NCBI GenBank assembly: GCA_034679345.1
Contig: JAXDAY010000008.1
Coordinates: 1-64,000 of the forward strand
Length of the DNA: 64,000 nucleotides
Origin: JAXDAY01 sp034679345
GTDB taxonomy: Bacteria > Eisenbacteria > RBG-16-71-46 > CAIMUX01 > VGJL01
Reading direction: 5' to 3'
Part shown: piece after piece, positions 27,265 through 35,639 of the stretch
Layout: every line of letters begins with the position of its first letter
How positions within the stretch are numbered: the first letter of the stretch is position 1
Notes under the pieces: generated by a model
Databases searched by the model: none
The model's input: the letters and a program-made list of their open reading frames with translations, nothing else
What the model was told of the DNA's origin: nothing
Program-made: the position numbers and the translations under genes

Positions 27265-28398
27265 ATGGACTTCGGGGTCCCCCTGGAGCGACACCGCACC
27301 GAACACCGCGTGGGCCTGACGCCCCGCGGCGTTCGAGTCTTGGTCGACTTGGGCCACAGGGTTTTCGTGGAGACAGGCGCTGGAGAGGCATGCAGATTCC
27401 CGGATGCCATCTATCGCGAGGCGGGCGCCGAAGTCGTCTTCCGGCCCGAGGAGGTCTATAAGCGCTGTGAGGTCGTCGTCGGGGTGAACGCCCCGACGCT
27501 GGAAGAGCTCGGCATGGCGAATGAGGAGCAAGTCCTCATGGCCTTCTGGCACCTCGCCGTCGCCCCGAAGAACATCGTCGCGGAGATGGTCTCCAAGCGG
27601 CTGACCGCCATCAGCTACGAGATGATCGAGGAGGAGACCGGCTTTCGGCCGGTGCTCTCCGCGATGAGCGAGCTCGCCGGCCAGATGACGATCCACACCG
27701 CTGCCCATCTCCTCCAGAGGGAACAGGGCGGTCGAGGGATTCTCCTGGGCTCGAGCGCCGGCATCCCGCCGGCGACCGTTCTCATCCTTGGGGCAGGGAC
27801 GGTCGGACGCGCAGCCGCGGAAACGGCGGTCGGCAGCGGGGCGCACGTGATCGTCCTCGACACCGAGATGAGCAAGCTCCATGCGATCAACGACCGCTAC
27901 GGCGGAAGGGTCGTCACGGCTCCGGCCGATCGGGAGAACATCGCCCGTTACATCCAGTTCTCCGATGTGGTGATCGGTGCCGTCCTGGTGGGCGGCGGGC
28001 ACGCTCCCTATCTCGTGACCAAGGAGATGGTGGCCACGATGAGGGCCGGCAGCGTGATCCTCGACGTCTCCATCGACCAGGGCGGGTGCGTGGAGACCAG
28101 CCGGCCGACGACGATCGACGATCCGACCTTCGTCTTCGCCGACGTGGTCCATTACTGCGTGGGCAACATGACCGCGGACATCCCGCGCACGGCCAGCAAG
28201 ACGCTCACGCACGCCCACGTCAACTTCCTCAAGTTGATCGCGACGCAGGGAACCGCGAAGGCGCTGCGCACAAACGACGCGCTCGCCAGCGGGACGGTGA
28301 TGTATCAGGGGACGGTGACGAAGGAGACCATCGCGTCTCTGTTCGGTCTCGAGTACAGGCCGATACAGTCACTACTGGGTGGTGAGGGGAGGTTCTGA
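27265..28398 (+). CDS. alanine dehydrogenase / transhydrogenase-alpha family dehydrogenase
   Basis: The 377-residue protein aligns along its whole length with NAD-dependent alanine dehydrogenases, which interconvert alanine with pyruvate and ammonia. It keeps R15, H96 (FWHLA), the Rossmann motif GAGTVG, and the SIDQGG and SRPTT blocks with the catalytic Asp. Position 75, a pyruvate-binding Lys in characterised enzymes (KVKEP), is Asn here (GVNAP), and Lys73 is Gly. The VNAP sequence recalls PntA. The substrate may therefore differ from alanine. The start at 27265 follows GGAGGAACGGGCG; the frame is open for 2 kb upstream, but that is antisense to tsaD. A CoA-transferase gene follows 3 bp later. 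Confidence 0.85.
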   Translation: MDFGVPLERHRTEHRVGLTPRGVRVLVDLGHRVFVETGAGEACRFPDAIYREAGAEVVFRPEEVYKRCEVVVGVNAPTLEELGMANEEQVLMAFWHLAVAPKNIVAEMVSKRLTAISYEMIEEETGFRPVLSAMSELAGQMTIHTAAHLLQREQGGRGILLGSSAGIPPATVLILGAGTVGRAAAETAVGSGAHVIVLDTEMSKLHAINDRYGGRVVTAPADRENIARYIQFSDVVIGAVLVGGGHAPYLVTKEMVATMRAGSVILDVSIDQGGCVETSRPTTIDDPTFVFADVVHYCVGNMTADIPRTASKTLTHAHVNFLKLIATQGTAKALRTNDALASGTVMYQGTVTKETIASLFGLEYRPIQSLLGGEGRF

Positions 28399-28401
28399 TC
28401 C

Positions 28402-29700
28402 ATGTCGTGGCACGAGAGCTACAAGGCCAAGCTCACCACGCTCGAGCAGGCCGTCAAGGTTGTCCGGAGCGGCCAGCGGGTCTATTACAGCGGGAACGCG
28501 GCGACGCCGTTTCCTCTCATCGAGGCGCTCAGAGACCGCGCCGACGAGCTGGAAAACGTCCAGCTCAACCATGTCCTCCTGCTGGGGGAAGACCCGATCG
28601 GCGATGACAGGTACCAGGGCCACTTCCGTCACAACAGCCTCTTCGTCGGCCCCGCGGATCGGGCGGCGATCAACGCCGGACGCGCCGACTACGTTCCGGT
28701 CTTCCTTCATCAGATTCCTCGCCTCTTCCGCGAAGGGATCATCCCGCTGGATGTCGCGATCATCCAGGTCTCCCCTCCCGACGAGCATGGGTTCTGCAGC
28801 TTCGGGATCGAGACTCTCGCAACGAAGGGAGCCTGCGACTACGCGCGGACCATCATCGCCCAGGTCAACGAGAACATGCCGCGCATCCTCGGCGACTCGT
28901 TCATCCATGTCTCGCAGGTCACGCACTTCGTGGAGCATACCGCGCCATTGCCGGAGCTGCCGCGACGCCCCATCACTGATGTGGAGCGGCAGATCGCGAG
29001 GCACATCGCCCCGCTCATCTTGGACGGGGCGACCCTCCAGCTCGGGATCGGCGGGATCCCGGACGCCGTCCTGAAGGAGATCGAGGGGAAGAAGGACCTC
29101 GGGATCCACACGGAGATGGTCTCCGACGGCGTGATGGAGGCGATCGAGAAGGGGATCATCACCGGACGAAAGAAGACGATCCATCGCGGGAAGGCGGTCC
29201 TGACCTTTGCCCTGGGAAGCCATCGACTCTACCAGTACCTGCACAACAACCCGCTCTTCGAGGCGCATCCCACGGAGTATGTCAACGATCCGGTCGTCGT
29301 GAGCCAGAACGACAACATGGTGGCGATCAACTCCGCGATCGAGGTCGACCTCACAGGCCAAGTCTGCTCCGACTCGATCGGGCCAAGGATCTTCTCCGGC
29401 TTCGGCGGCCAGGTCGACTTCATCCGCGGGGCGGCGCAGTCGAATGGGGGCAAACCGATCATCGCCCTATCCTCGACCGCGCAGGACGGCAAGATCTCGC
29501 GGATCACCCCCTTCCTCAAACAGGGAGCGGGCGTCGTGACGACGCGCGCCGACGTGCACTACGTCGTCACTGAGTTCGGGGCCGCCCACCTCTTTGGCCG
29601 CAACCTTCGCGAGAGGGCCGAGGCGTTGATCGGGATCGCGCATCCCGACTTCCGCGGTCAACTGCTCGCAGCGGCGAAGGAGCGGAAGCTGATCAGCTGA
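28402..29700 (+). CDS. acetyl-CoA hydrolase/transferase family CoA-transferase (4-hydroxybutyrate CoA-transferase-like)
   Basis: The 432-residue enzyme belongs to the class I CoA-transferases that move CoA between acetyl-CoA and short acids. Catalytic glutamate E238 is in GIHTEMVSDG, and the GIGGIPDAV loop (215-223) and GFGGQVDFIRGA block are typical. It shows strongest resemblance to the 4-hydroxybutyrate/butyrate subgroup; the exact acid cannot be read from sequence. It is translated right after the alanine-dehydrogenase-family gene, suggesting a fermentative amino-acid or energy-conserving route that ends with CoA exchange. A strong terminator follows at 29735. Confidence 0.9.
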   Translation: MSWHESYKAKLTTLEQAVKVVRSGQRVYYSGNAATPFPLIEALRDRADELENVQLNHVLLLGEDPIGDDRYQGHFRHNSLFVGPADRAAINAGRADYVPVFLHQIPRLFREGIIPLDVAIIQVSPPDEHGFCSFGIETLATKGACDYARTIIAQVNENMPRILGDSFIHVSQVTHFVEHTAPLPELPRRPITDVERQIARHIAPLILDGATLQLGIGGIPDAVLKEIEGKKDLGIHTEMVSDGVMEAIEKGIITGRKKTIHRGKAVLTFALGSHRLYQYLHNNPLFEAHPTEYVNDPVVVSQNDNMVAINSAIEVDLTGQVCSDSIGPRIFSGFGGQVDFIRGAAQSNGGKPIIALSSTAQDGKISRITPFLKQGAGVVTTRADVHYVVTEFGAAHLFGRNLRERAEALIGIAHPDFRGQLLAAAKERKLIS

Positions 29701-29734
29701 CGTCTCCCTTCGACAAGGCTCCGAGCCTACGAAC

Positions 29735-29763
29735 AGGGCCCGCCGGTCTCCGGCGGGCCTTTT
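29735..29763 (+). terminator. intrinsic terminator after the CoA-transferase gene
   Basis: A perfect 10-bp stem (29737-29746 with 29750-29759), a TCT triloop, then TTTT. The flanking A and G also pair with the T-tract. It is the cleanest intrinsic terminator in the window, 35 bp past the stop. Confidence 0.85.
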
Positions 29764-29846
29764 GCCATTCCGTGGGGTCCAGTTGCAGCCTCGGGTCCGC
29801 CGTGGCAGGATGGACCCGGCCGTTGAACCCGCTCCGGGGAGGTCGG

Positions 29847-31130
29847 ATGCTTCGCTTCGTCATTGGGATGGGACTGATGCTCCCCGCGCTCTTCGCCGCC
29901 GCCCGGATGGCGAAGGCGAAACCAGATTTCGAGCCGTTGGTTCGGGAGCACGCGGACGCGACGATCGAGGCCAGACGATGGCTCCACGCTCATGCCGAGC
30001 TGTCCCTCCGCGAGCGCGAGACCCAGGCGTGGCTGAGAGATCGGCTTGCGGAGATCGCTGGAGTCGAGTTGGTCGACGGGGATTGGGGAACCGGTCTCGT
30101 CGCGATCCTGCGCGGCGGGCAACCCGGCCCCATCGTCGCCTATCGCGCCGACATGGATGCGCTGCCGGTCCGCGAGGAGACCGGCCTCTCCTACGCCTGC
30201 GCCCGCACGGACACCCTGCACGGCCGCGAGGTCGGGGTGATGCACGCTTGCGGGCACGATTTCCACATGGCGATCCTCCTGGGCACCGCGCGCGTCCTCT
30301 CCGACGTCCGCGAGTCGATGCAGGGCTCGGCGCTCTTCGTCCTGCAACCGGGAGAGGAGGTGGGCGCGGGCGCGCGCGCGCTGGTCGACGCCGGGCTCTT
30401 TGAAGGGGCCCGTCGGCCGGTCGCGGTCTACGGGATCCACGATCACCCGACGATTCCAACCGGCAAGATCGGCTACTGCCCCGGGCAGTCGACGGCGAAC
30501 GTGGACGAGGCGCGAATCCGCGTTCGCGGAGATGGCGGCCACGGAGCCTATCCCCATCGATCGATCGATCCGGTTCCCGTCGCTGCGCAGTTGATCGTGG
30601 CGCTCCAGTCGATCGTGAGCCGCGAGGTCGATCCCTTGAAGGCCGCCGTGATCACTGTCGGATCGATTCACGGGGGCAGCTCGAGCAACGTGATACCGGA
30701 CTTTGTCGACATGCGCGTGACCGTCCGCACCCTCGAGCCCGAGGTGCGCAAGCTCGTGCGCGATTCGATTCTGAGGACTGCCAAGGGAGTGGCCGCGGCG
30801 GCGGGGGCTCCGGAGCCGGAGATCGATTACCGCTTCGGCACTCCGGCGATGTACAACGAGCCGACCCTCACGGCCGAGACGATCGAGGTGATCGAGGGCG
30901 TGATCGGCAGGGAGAACGTCGTGACCTATCCTCCCGCGCTGGGCGGGGAGGACTTCGCGGTCTACCAGACGGTCGTGCCCGGATTCATGTTCCGTCTGGG
31001 CGTAGGCCGGCCCGAGCGGGAGATGAGCCTCCACGCCGCGACCTTCGATCCCGACGAACGGGCGATCCCGCTGGGAGTGCGGATCATGAGCGAGGTGATC
31101 TGGGACCGCCTCACGCGGCCGATCCGCTAG
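29847..31130 (+). CDS. M20-family amidohydrolase, probably exported
   Basis: I chose the ATG at 29847 (427 residues) because GGGGAGG lies 5 nt upstream; the frame is open to an earlier ATG at 29772 that overlaps terminator sequence. The N-terminus is hydrophobic (MLRFVIGMGLMLPALFAAA), suggesting a signal peptide or anchor. M20D-type metal-site motifs are present: RADMDALP, MHACGHDFHM and QPGEEVGAGA, and a dimerisation domain with GGHGAYPH. Relatives hydrolyse N-acyl amino acids, hippurate or small amides. Its substrate is unknown. murJ follows 6 bp downstream, so it may belong to the envelope cluster. Confidence 0.85.
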   Translation: MLRFVIGMGLMLPALFAAARMAKAKPDFEPLVREHADATIEARRWLHAHAELSLRERETQAWLRDRLAEIAGVELVDGDWGTGLVAILRGGQPGPIVAYRADMDALPVREETGLSYACARTDTLHGREVGVMHACGHDFHMAILLGTARVLSDVRESMQGSALFVLQPGEEVGAGARALVDAGLFEGARRPVAVYGIHDHPTIPTGKIGYCPGQSTANVDEARIRVRGDGGHGAYPHRSIDPVPVAAQLIVALQSIVSREVDPLKAAVITVGSIHGGSSSNVIPDFVDMRVTVRTLEPEVRKLVRDSILRTAKGVAAAAGAPEPEIDYRFGTPAMYNEPTLTAETIEVIEGVIGRENVVTYPPALGGEDFAVYQTVVPGFMFRLGVGRPEREMSLHAATFDPDERAIPLGVRIMSEVIWDRLTRPIR

Positions 31131-31136
31131 AGCGCC

Positions 31137-32684
31137 GTGCCGGCCCGCCCAAGCCCTTCGGTCGAGATCCCCCGTTCTCCCGGACTGGTCCGGGAGGGGC
31201 TCATGGTCTCGATCCTCTCGATCGCCAGCAAGCTTCTCGGCATCGTCCGCGAAGGGCTGATGGCGTGGGCGTTCGGCACTTCCGCCGTGGTCGACGCCTT
31301 CCGGGTCGCTCAATCGGGCACGTTCATCCTGATCCATCTCTTCGGCGGCAGCGTGCTCGACAGCTCCTTCCTGCCCACATTCAAGCACCTGCATTCCGGC
31401 GGCCATCCCCGGCTCGCCTGGCGAACGGCGCATCTGGCCGCGCGCGCCCTGCTGCTCATCGGAATCGTCCTGAGCCTGGCGCTCACCCTGGGCGGTCGCC
31501 TCTGGGCGGGGCTTCTCGCTCCCGGATTCGACTCCGAGAGAATCGCGATGACCGCGGCGCTCTTCGCGGCGATGGCGCTGGCGATCCCCCTGGGACTGGC
31601 CTCGAATCTGGCGATCACGATCTCGAACGGGCTCTACCGCTTCCGCGTGCCGGCGCTGCGGGCTCTCGTGCAGAACGTCGCGATCCTGCTTGGGATCGTG
31701 GGCGCCCTCGCGACCGGCGCGGTGCTCCTCCTCGGCTTCTCGATCCCGCTCGCCCAGGCGGCGATCCTGCTGCTCGTCCTCCTCTCGCTGCGCTCGGTGC
31801 CGCGCCCCCGGGCCGACGGGACCACGGGGCGCGACTCGCTCGTATGGCGGTTCTTCGGGCTCGCGCTGCTCCCCGGCTTCGGACTGGTCTTCCTCGAGCA
31901 GGCGAATCTGATCGTCGAGCGGATCGTGGCGTCGCATCTCCCCGAGGGATCGATCGCATCGATCGACTACGCGCGCTTCCTTGTCGAGACTCCTCTGGTC
32001 ACCTTGGGGGTCGGCGTCACCCAGACGCTGCTTCCGACTCTGAGCGATCTGAGCGCAAGCGGCGATCAGGAGCGATTCGGCCGATCGGTCCGGACCCTGC
32101 TGCTCGCCTGCCTCTGGGCGCTCCTTCCGGTCTCCGTCTGGCTGCTCTCCTTCGGCGAGGATCTCATCCGCACGATCTATGCCCGCGGGGCCTTCGACGA
32201 GGGCTCGGTCCGCACGACCGCCCAAGCCCTCTTCGGATTCGCCGTCGGCCTGTGGGCCTGGTTTGGCGGCACGATCCTCCAGCGCGCCTTCTACGCCCAG
32301 CGCCGCTTGCGGGCTCTCCTGCCGTTGACCGCCCTCGGACTGACGGGATTCGGCATCCTCGCCGTCCTCTGGGCGCCGCGAATGGGTGTGCGCGGCATCT
32401 CCTTCGCCTTCAGCGTCTCCAACCTCTTCTTCTTCGCCGGCTCGCTGCTCTGCCTCGGCTGGGGGCTAGCGCGCTCCGTATTGCCGGTTCTCGTCTATAT
32501 GCTCTCCGGGGCGGCGATCCTCTACCTGATCGGTCCGGGGATCGTCCCCTCCGAGGCGCCCCTCGTCCGGCTCCTCGCCGGCGCGTTCCTCCTGGGAGTG
32601 GCATGGCTCGGGTGGACCGGGCTGCACCCGACGACGCGGCGGCTCGCTCTCGGCTTGCTGAGGACCTTCCGGCGGGCGGCGTGA
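31137..32684 (+). CDS. murJ: MurJ/MviN-family lipid flippase
   Basis: The 515-residue membrane protein has about 14 hydrophobic segments and the MurJ start LSIASKLLGIVREGLMAWAFGTS. MurJ flips lipid II to the periplasmic face for peptidoglycan synthesis. In some clusters MOP-superfamily relatives flip other undecaprenyl-linked sugars. The first codon is a GTG at 31137, with an ATG alternative at 31203 that fits the usual N-terminus better. Its TGA overlaps the GTG of the next gene. The cluster with three glycosyltransferases raises the chance of a role in polysaccharide export, but the family match is to MurJ. Confidence 0.85.
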   Translation: MPARPSPSVEIPRSPGLVREGLMVSILSIASKLLGIVREGLMAWAFGTSAVVDAFRVAQSGTFILIHLFGGSVLDSSFLPTFKHLHSGGHPRLAWRTAHLAARALLLIGIVLSLALTLGGRLWAGLLAPGFDSERIAMTAALFAAMALAIPLGLASNLAITISNGLYRFRVPALRALVQNVAILLGIVGALATGAVLLLGFSIPLAQAAILLLVLLSLRSVPRPRADGTTGRDSLVWRFFGLALLPGFGLVFLEQANLIVERIVASHLPEGSIASIDYARFLVETPLVTLGVGVTQTLLPTLSDLSASGDQERFGRSVRTLLLACLWALLPVSVWLLSFGEDLIRTIYARGAFDEGSVRTTAQALFGFAVGLWAWFGGTILQRAFYAQRRLRALLPLTALGLTGFGILAVLWAPRMGVRGISFAFSVSNLFFFAGSLLCLGWGLARSVLPVLVYMLSGAAILYLIGPGIVPSEAPLVRLLAGAFLLGVAWLGWTGLHPTTRRLALGLLRTFRRAA

Positions 32685-33367
32685 GCGGGATGCGCCGGTT
32701 TCAGGACGAGATCTGGCGCAGGCGCGCGCCCGCGGGGACTCGCGCGCCGGAGCCCGGATCCAGGGTCGCCACGGCGATCGAGATCCTCACCAGGGAACCC
32801 GCCCAAGGCTGGATCATCGATCTCGGCTGCGGGGACGGGTCTTTTATCTCTCGGGTGGGAGGAGAGCGACTGGGAATCGACCTCTCGATCGTGGCGCTTC
32901 GCCGTGCGGAAGGCTGCCCCCTCCTGTGCGCCGATCTCGAGGCGCCGCACATTCCGCTGCGCGACGGCGTCGCCGGAGCGTGCGTGCTGCTCGACTCCCT
33001 GCCGTACGTCGAGTCGCCGACGAGACTGATGCGGGAGATCCACCGCGTGCTGCGTCCCGGAGGCAGGATCCTGCTCAGCGTGCCGAACGCGCGACAGATC
33101 CGCAGGTTGGTCTCATTGGCCGCGGGCAGGCCTGTCCCGCTCTCGATCGAGGAGACGCCGTATGAGGGAGGGCAGCGTCACCTCTTCACCGATCGATCGC
33201 TGCGCCGCCTGCTCGAGGGGGCCGGATTCCGGTGCGAGGCCTCGGTCGGGCTCGTACCGTCGAGAGGCGTTGATCCGGTGCGCTCGGCGCTCCGGCGCCT
33301 GGCCCGGAGCGGCGCGGGCCGCGCCTATCTGGCGCCCGGAATCTTCGCCGTCGGGAGGAAGGGGTGA
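32681..33367 (+). CDS. class I SAM-dependent methyltransferase in the glycan cluster
   Basis: The 228-residue protein has the SAM-binding motif WIIDLGCGDGSF, an acidic loop (ADLEAPHIPLRD) and a post-motif HRVLRPGGRILLSVPN, typical of the UbiE/type 11 group. The GTG at 32681 overlaps the murJ TGA (GTGA), favouring translational coupling; an ATG three codons later is an alternative. Its own TGA overlaps the next GTG in the same way. The substrate is probably a sugar or lipid intermediate of the surface glycan, judged only from context. Confidence 0.82.
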   Translation: MSGMRRFQDEIWRRRAPAGTRAPEPGSRVATAIEILTREPAQGWIIDLGCGDGSFISRVGGERLGIDLSIVALRRAEGCPLLCADLEAPHIPLRDGVAGACVLLDSLPYVESPTRLMREIHRVLRPGGRILLSVPNARQIRRLVSLAAGRPVPLSIEETPYEGGQRHLFTDRSLRRLLEGAGFRCEASVGLVPSRGVDPVRSALRRLARSGAGRAYLAPGIFAVGRKG

Positions 33368-34560
33368 GAATCGCCGCCTTCACGCGCTGCCTCCCGCCGC
33401 ATGGCCTGGGGGGAATGGAGATCCACGCGGAACAGGTCGCCACCGGCCTTGCCGCGCGCGGTCACCGGGTCACCGTCTACACGACGCGCCTTCCCGGTGG
33501 GCCCGAGGAGGAGGAGAGCTCCCATGGCCTTCTGATCCGCTACCTGAGACGCACCCGCCCCCGAAGCTACCTCGGCGGATACTGGAGGGAGAGCCGCGCT
33601 GCGTTTCTGCTCGATCATGCCCGGGAGCGATTCGACGCGGTCTACAGCGAGAGCAGCGGAGCCTTCGGGCTGCTGGCCAAGATTCCATCCCCCGCGCCCG
33701 TGGTGCTCTTCCTGATCGGGACGCCCCTCGCGGAGCTGCGCAGCAAGCTGCGGCAGGGGCTCACGCCGCGCCGCGTCGCCGGGATCGCCTGGAACGCGAT
33801 CGGGCACTTCCAGGCGAGGCGGCTCGTCCCGCGCGCGGCGCGGGTCCTCTGCGAGTCGGACGGGCTTCGCGGATGGGCCATGGCGGAGCTCGGATTGCCC
33901 TCGGAGCGCACATCGGTCGTGGGGCTCGGGGTCGACACGCGGCGATTCGCGCCCGAGGGACCGATCCTCCCGGAGATCGAGCGCGGCGCGCCGGCCGGGC
34001 CACGGATCATCATGGGGGGAAGATTCGAGAAGGAGAAGGGCTTCGACATCGCCCTCGCGGCCGTCGCATCTCTCGAGCTCGTCGATTCAGCTCCGATCGT
34101 CTTTCTCATCGGCTCGGGGCGGGAGCGCGATCGACTCCGCGAAGCTGCCGCTCCCCTCGCGAGGAAGGGTCGATTCCACCTGCTTCCGCCGGTCCCGCAC
34201 GAGCGGCTGCCGGAAGTCTACCGCGGGGCGTCGATCTATCTGATGCCGACCATCCGGCAGGAGGGTTCGGCGCTCTCGATCGTGGAGGCGATGGCCTGCG
34301 GCTGCGCGATCGTCGCGAGCCGCATCGGCGGATTGACGACGGTCCTGGAGGACGGAGTCGATGCACTGCTCGTCCCACCGGGTCGGGCGGATGCGATTCG
34401 AACGGCCATCGCCCGGCTCTGCGCGGATCCCGAGCTGCGGGCGCGCCTCGGCTCCTGCGCGCGCCGGAAGGCGGTCGAGCGGTTCGACATCGAACGGATG
34501 GTCGGTGGGGTCGAGCGGGCCCTGGCGGAAGCCGCGGCGGAGCCGAGGGGGACCGGTTGA
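33364..34560 (+). CDS. family 4 glycosyltransferase
   Basis: The 398-residue GT-B enzyme starts RIAAFTRCLPPHGLGGMEIHAEQ, the usual GT4 acceptor-side opening. The C-terminal nucleotide-sugar domain has GGRFEKEKGFDIA and the EGSALSIVEAMACG signature (E-x7-E), followed by SRIGGLTTVLEDG. GT4 enzymes transfer a sugar from an NDP- or GDP-donor with retention. The GTG start overlaps the preceding TGA, and its TGA overlaps a TTG start of the next gene. Donor and acceptor are unknown; it probably acts at the cytosolic membrane face. Confidence 0.9.
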   Translation: MRIAAFTRCLPPHGLGGMEIHAEQVATGLAARGHRVTVYTTRLPGGPEEEESSHGLLIRYLRRTRPRSYLGGYWRESRAAFLLDHARERFDAVYSESSGAFGLLAKIPSPAPVVLFLIGTPLAELRSKLRQGLTPRRVAGIAWNAIGHFQARRLVPRAARVLCESDGLRGWAMAELGLPSERTSVVGLGVDTRRFAPEGPILPEIERGAPAGPRIIMGGRFEKEKGFDIALAAVASLELVDSAPIVFLIGSGRERDRLREAAAPLARKGRFHLLPPVPHERLPEVYRGASIYLMPTIRQEGSALSIVEAMACGCAIVASRIGGLTTVLEDGVDALLVPPGRADAIRTAIARLCADPELRARLGSCARRKAVERFDIERMVGGVERALAEAAAEPRGTG

Positions 34561-35639
34561 GCCCGCGCGTCTTCCTCCTCGCCTGGGCGGAGCGGCGAAA
34601 CGCCAGCGCCCGTATCAGGATCTTCGATCTCGCAGACTGGCTCGAGAGTCGAGGAATCGAGGCGACCGCCTCGGCTCCGGTGGGCGGAAGGTTCGGCGAT
34701 CTTCTCGCGCGTCCGGGTTTCGGCGGCGTCGCACGCAGGGCTCTCTACATCGCCCTCCAGCTTTGCCTTCTTCCCCGCCGCGTGAGCCGGGCGCGGCGGG
34801 CCGACCTGGTGGTCATGCAGAGGGAGGCGTTTCCTTTCGGCGGCCCGTTCATCGAGAACTGGATCCTCGCCTCCGGGGTTCCGGTACTCTTCGATATCGA
34901 CGACGCCCTCCACATCCGGCCGACGCACTTCCGCCCGTTCGGCCACCGCCTGCGCCGCTTCGACAAGGCGGAGAAGATCGCGCGCGGGGCGCGCGCGGTC
35001 ATCGTCTCCAGCGAAGAGCTGGAGCGCTGGGCGGCGCCGATCGCCCAGCGCGTCGTTCGCATTCCCACGCCGGTCGACACGGAGTGGTTTCGCCCCTCGA
35101 CGGAGCGCCCGCGGAACGATCCGCCCGTGCTGGGCTGGACGGGAACGGCGGGAAATCTCGCGCACCTCGAGTCGATTCGCGGGGCGCTGGCGCGACTTCG
35201 CCTGCGGCGGAGTTTCCGGATCGTCGTGATCGGAGAGCGGGCGCCCTCCCGATGGGGCTCCCCGGAAGTCGAGTTCCTGCCCTGGAGCGCCGAGATGGAG
35301 CGCCGTCTGATCCCCGGGTTCGACGCGGGACTCATGCCCCTCGTCGACTCGCCGTACGCGCGCGCGAAGGCCGGATACAAGGCGCTCGTCTACATGGCCT
35401 GCGGCGTTCCCGCCGTCATCTCCCCGATCGGCACGAATCGAGAGATCCTCGACGACGGCGTCGAGGGGCTCTTCGCATCGAGCGAGGCCGAGTGGATCGA
35501 GGCGCTCGACCGGCTTCTCGGGGATCCGGACCTGCGCGTCTCGATGGGAGCGCGGGCCAGGGAACGCGTCGTGCGAGAGCGATCGATGGACGCCATCTTC
35601 CCGCGGTGGAGCGATCTCATCCGGGAGCTCGCCGGATGA
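34557..35639 (+). CDS. glycosyltransferase (GT4-like), TTG start
   Basis: The 360-residue frame begins at a TTG (34557) that overlaps the TGA of the previous gene, which is the only reasonable start here. Its donor-binding half has GWTGTAGNLAHLES, then GYKALVYMACGVPAVISPIGTNREIL, a GT4-type nucleotide-sugar site. The N-terminal half has an unusual VLFDIDDALHIRP segment that is common in a subgroup of spore-coat or capsule-type transferases. The stop overlaps the next ATG (ATGA). Sugar specificity cannot be read from the sequence. Confidence 0.85.
   Translation: MSPRVFLLAWAERRNASARIRIFDLADWLESRGIEATASAPVGGRFGDLLARPGFGGVARRALYIALQLCLLPRRVSRARRADLVVMQREAFPFGGPFIENWILASGVPVLFDIDDALHIRPTHFRPFGHRLRRFDKAEKIARGARAVIVSSEELERWAAPIAQRVVRIPTPVDTEWFRPSTERPRNDPPVLGWTGTAGNLAHLESIRGALARLRLRRSFRIVVIGERAPSRWGSPEVEFLPWSAEMERRLIPGFDAGLMPLVDSPYARAKAGYKALVYMACGVPAVISPIGTNREILDDGVEGLFASSEAEWIEALDRLLGDPDLRVSMGARARERVVRERSMDAIFPRWSDLIRELAG

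Noticed and set aside
29727..32225. 832-codon minus-strand open frame
   Set aside because: It is antisense to the M20 hydrolase and murJ, with low-complexity Arg/Asp/Glu/Gln composition.
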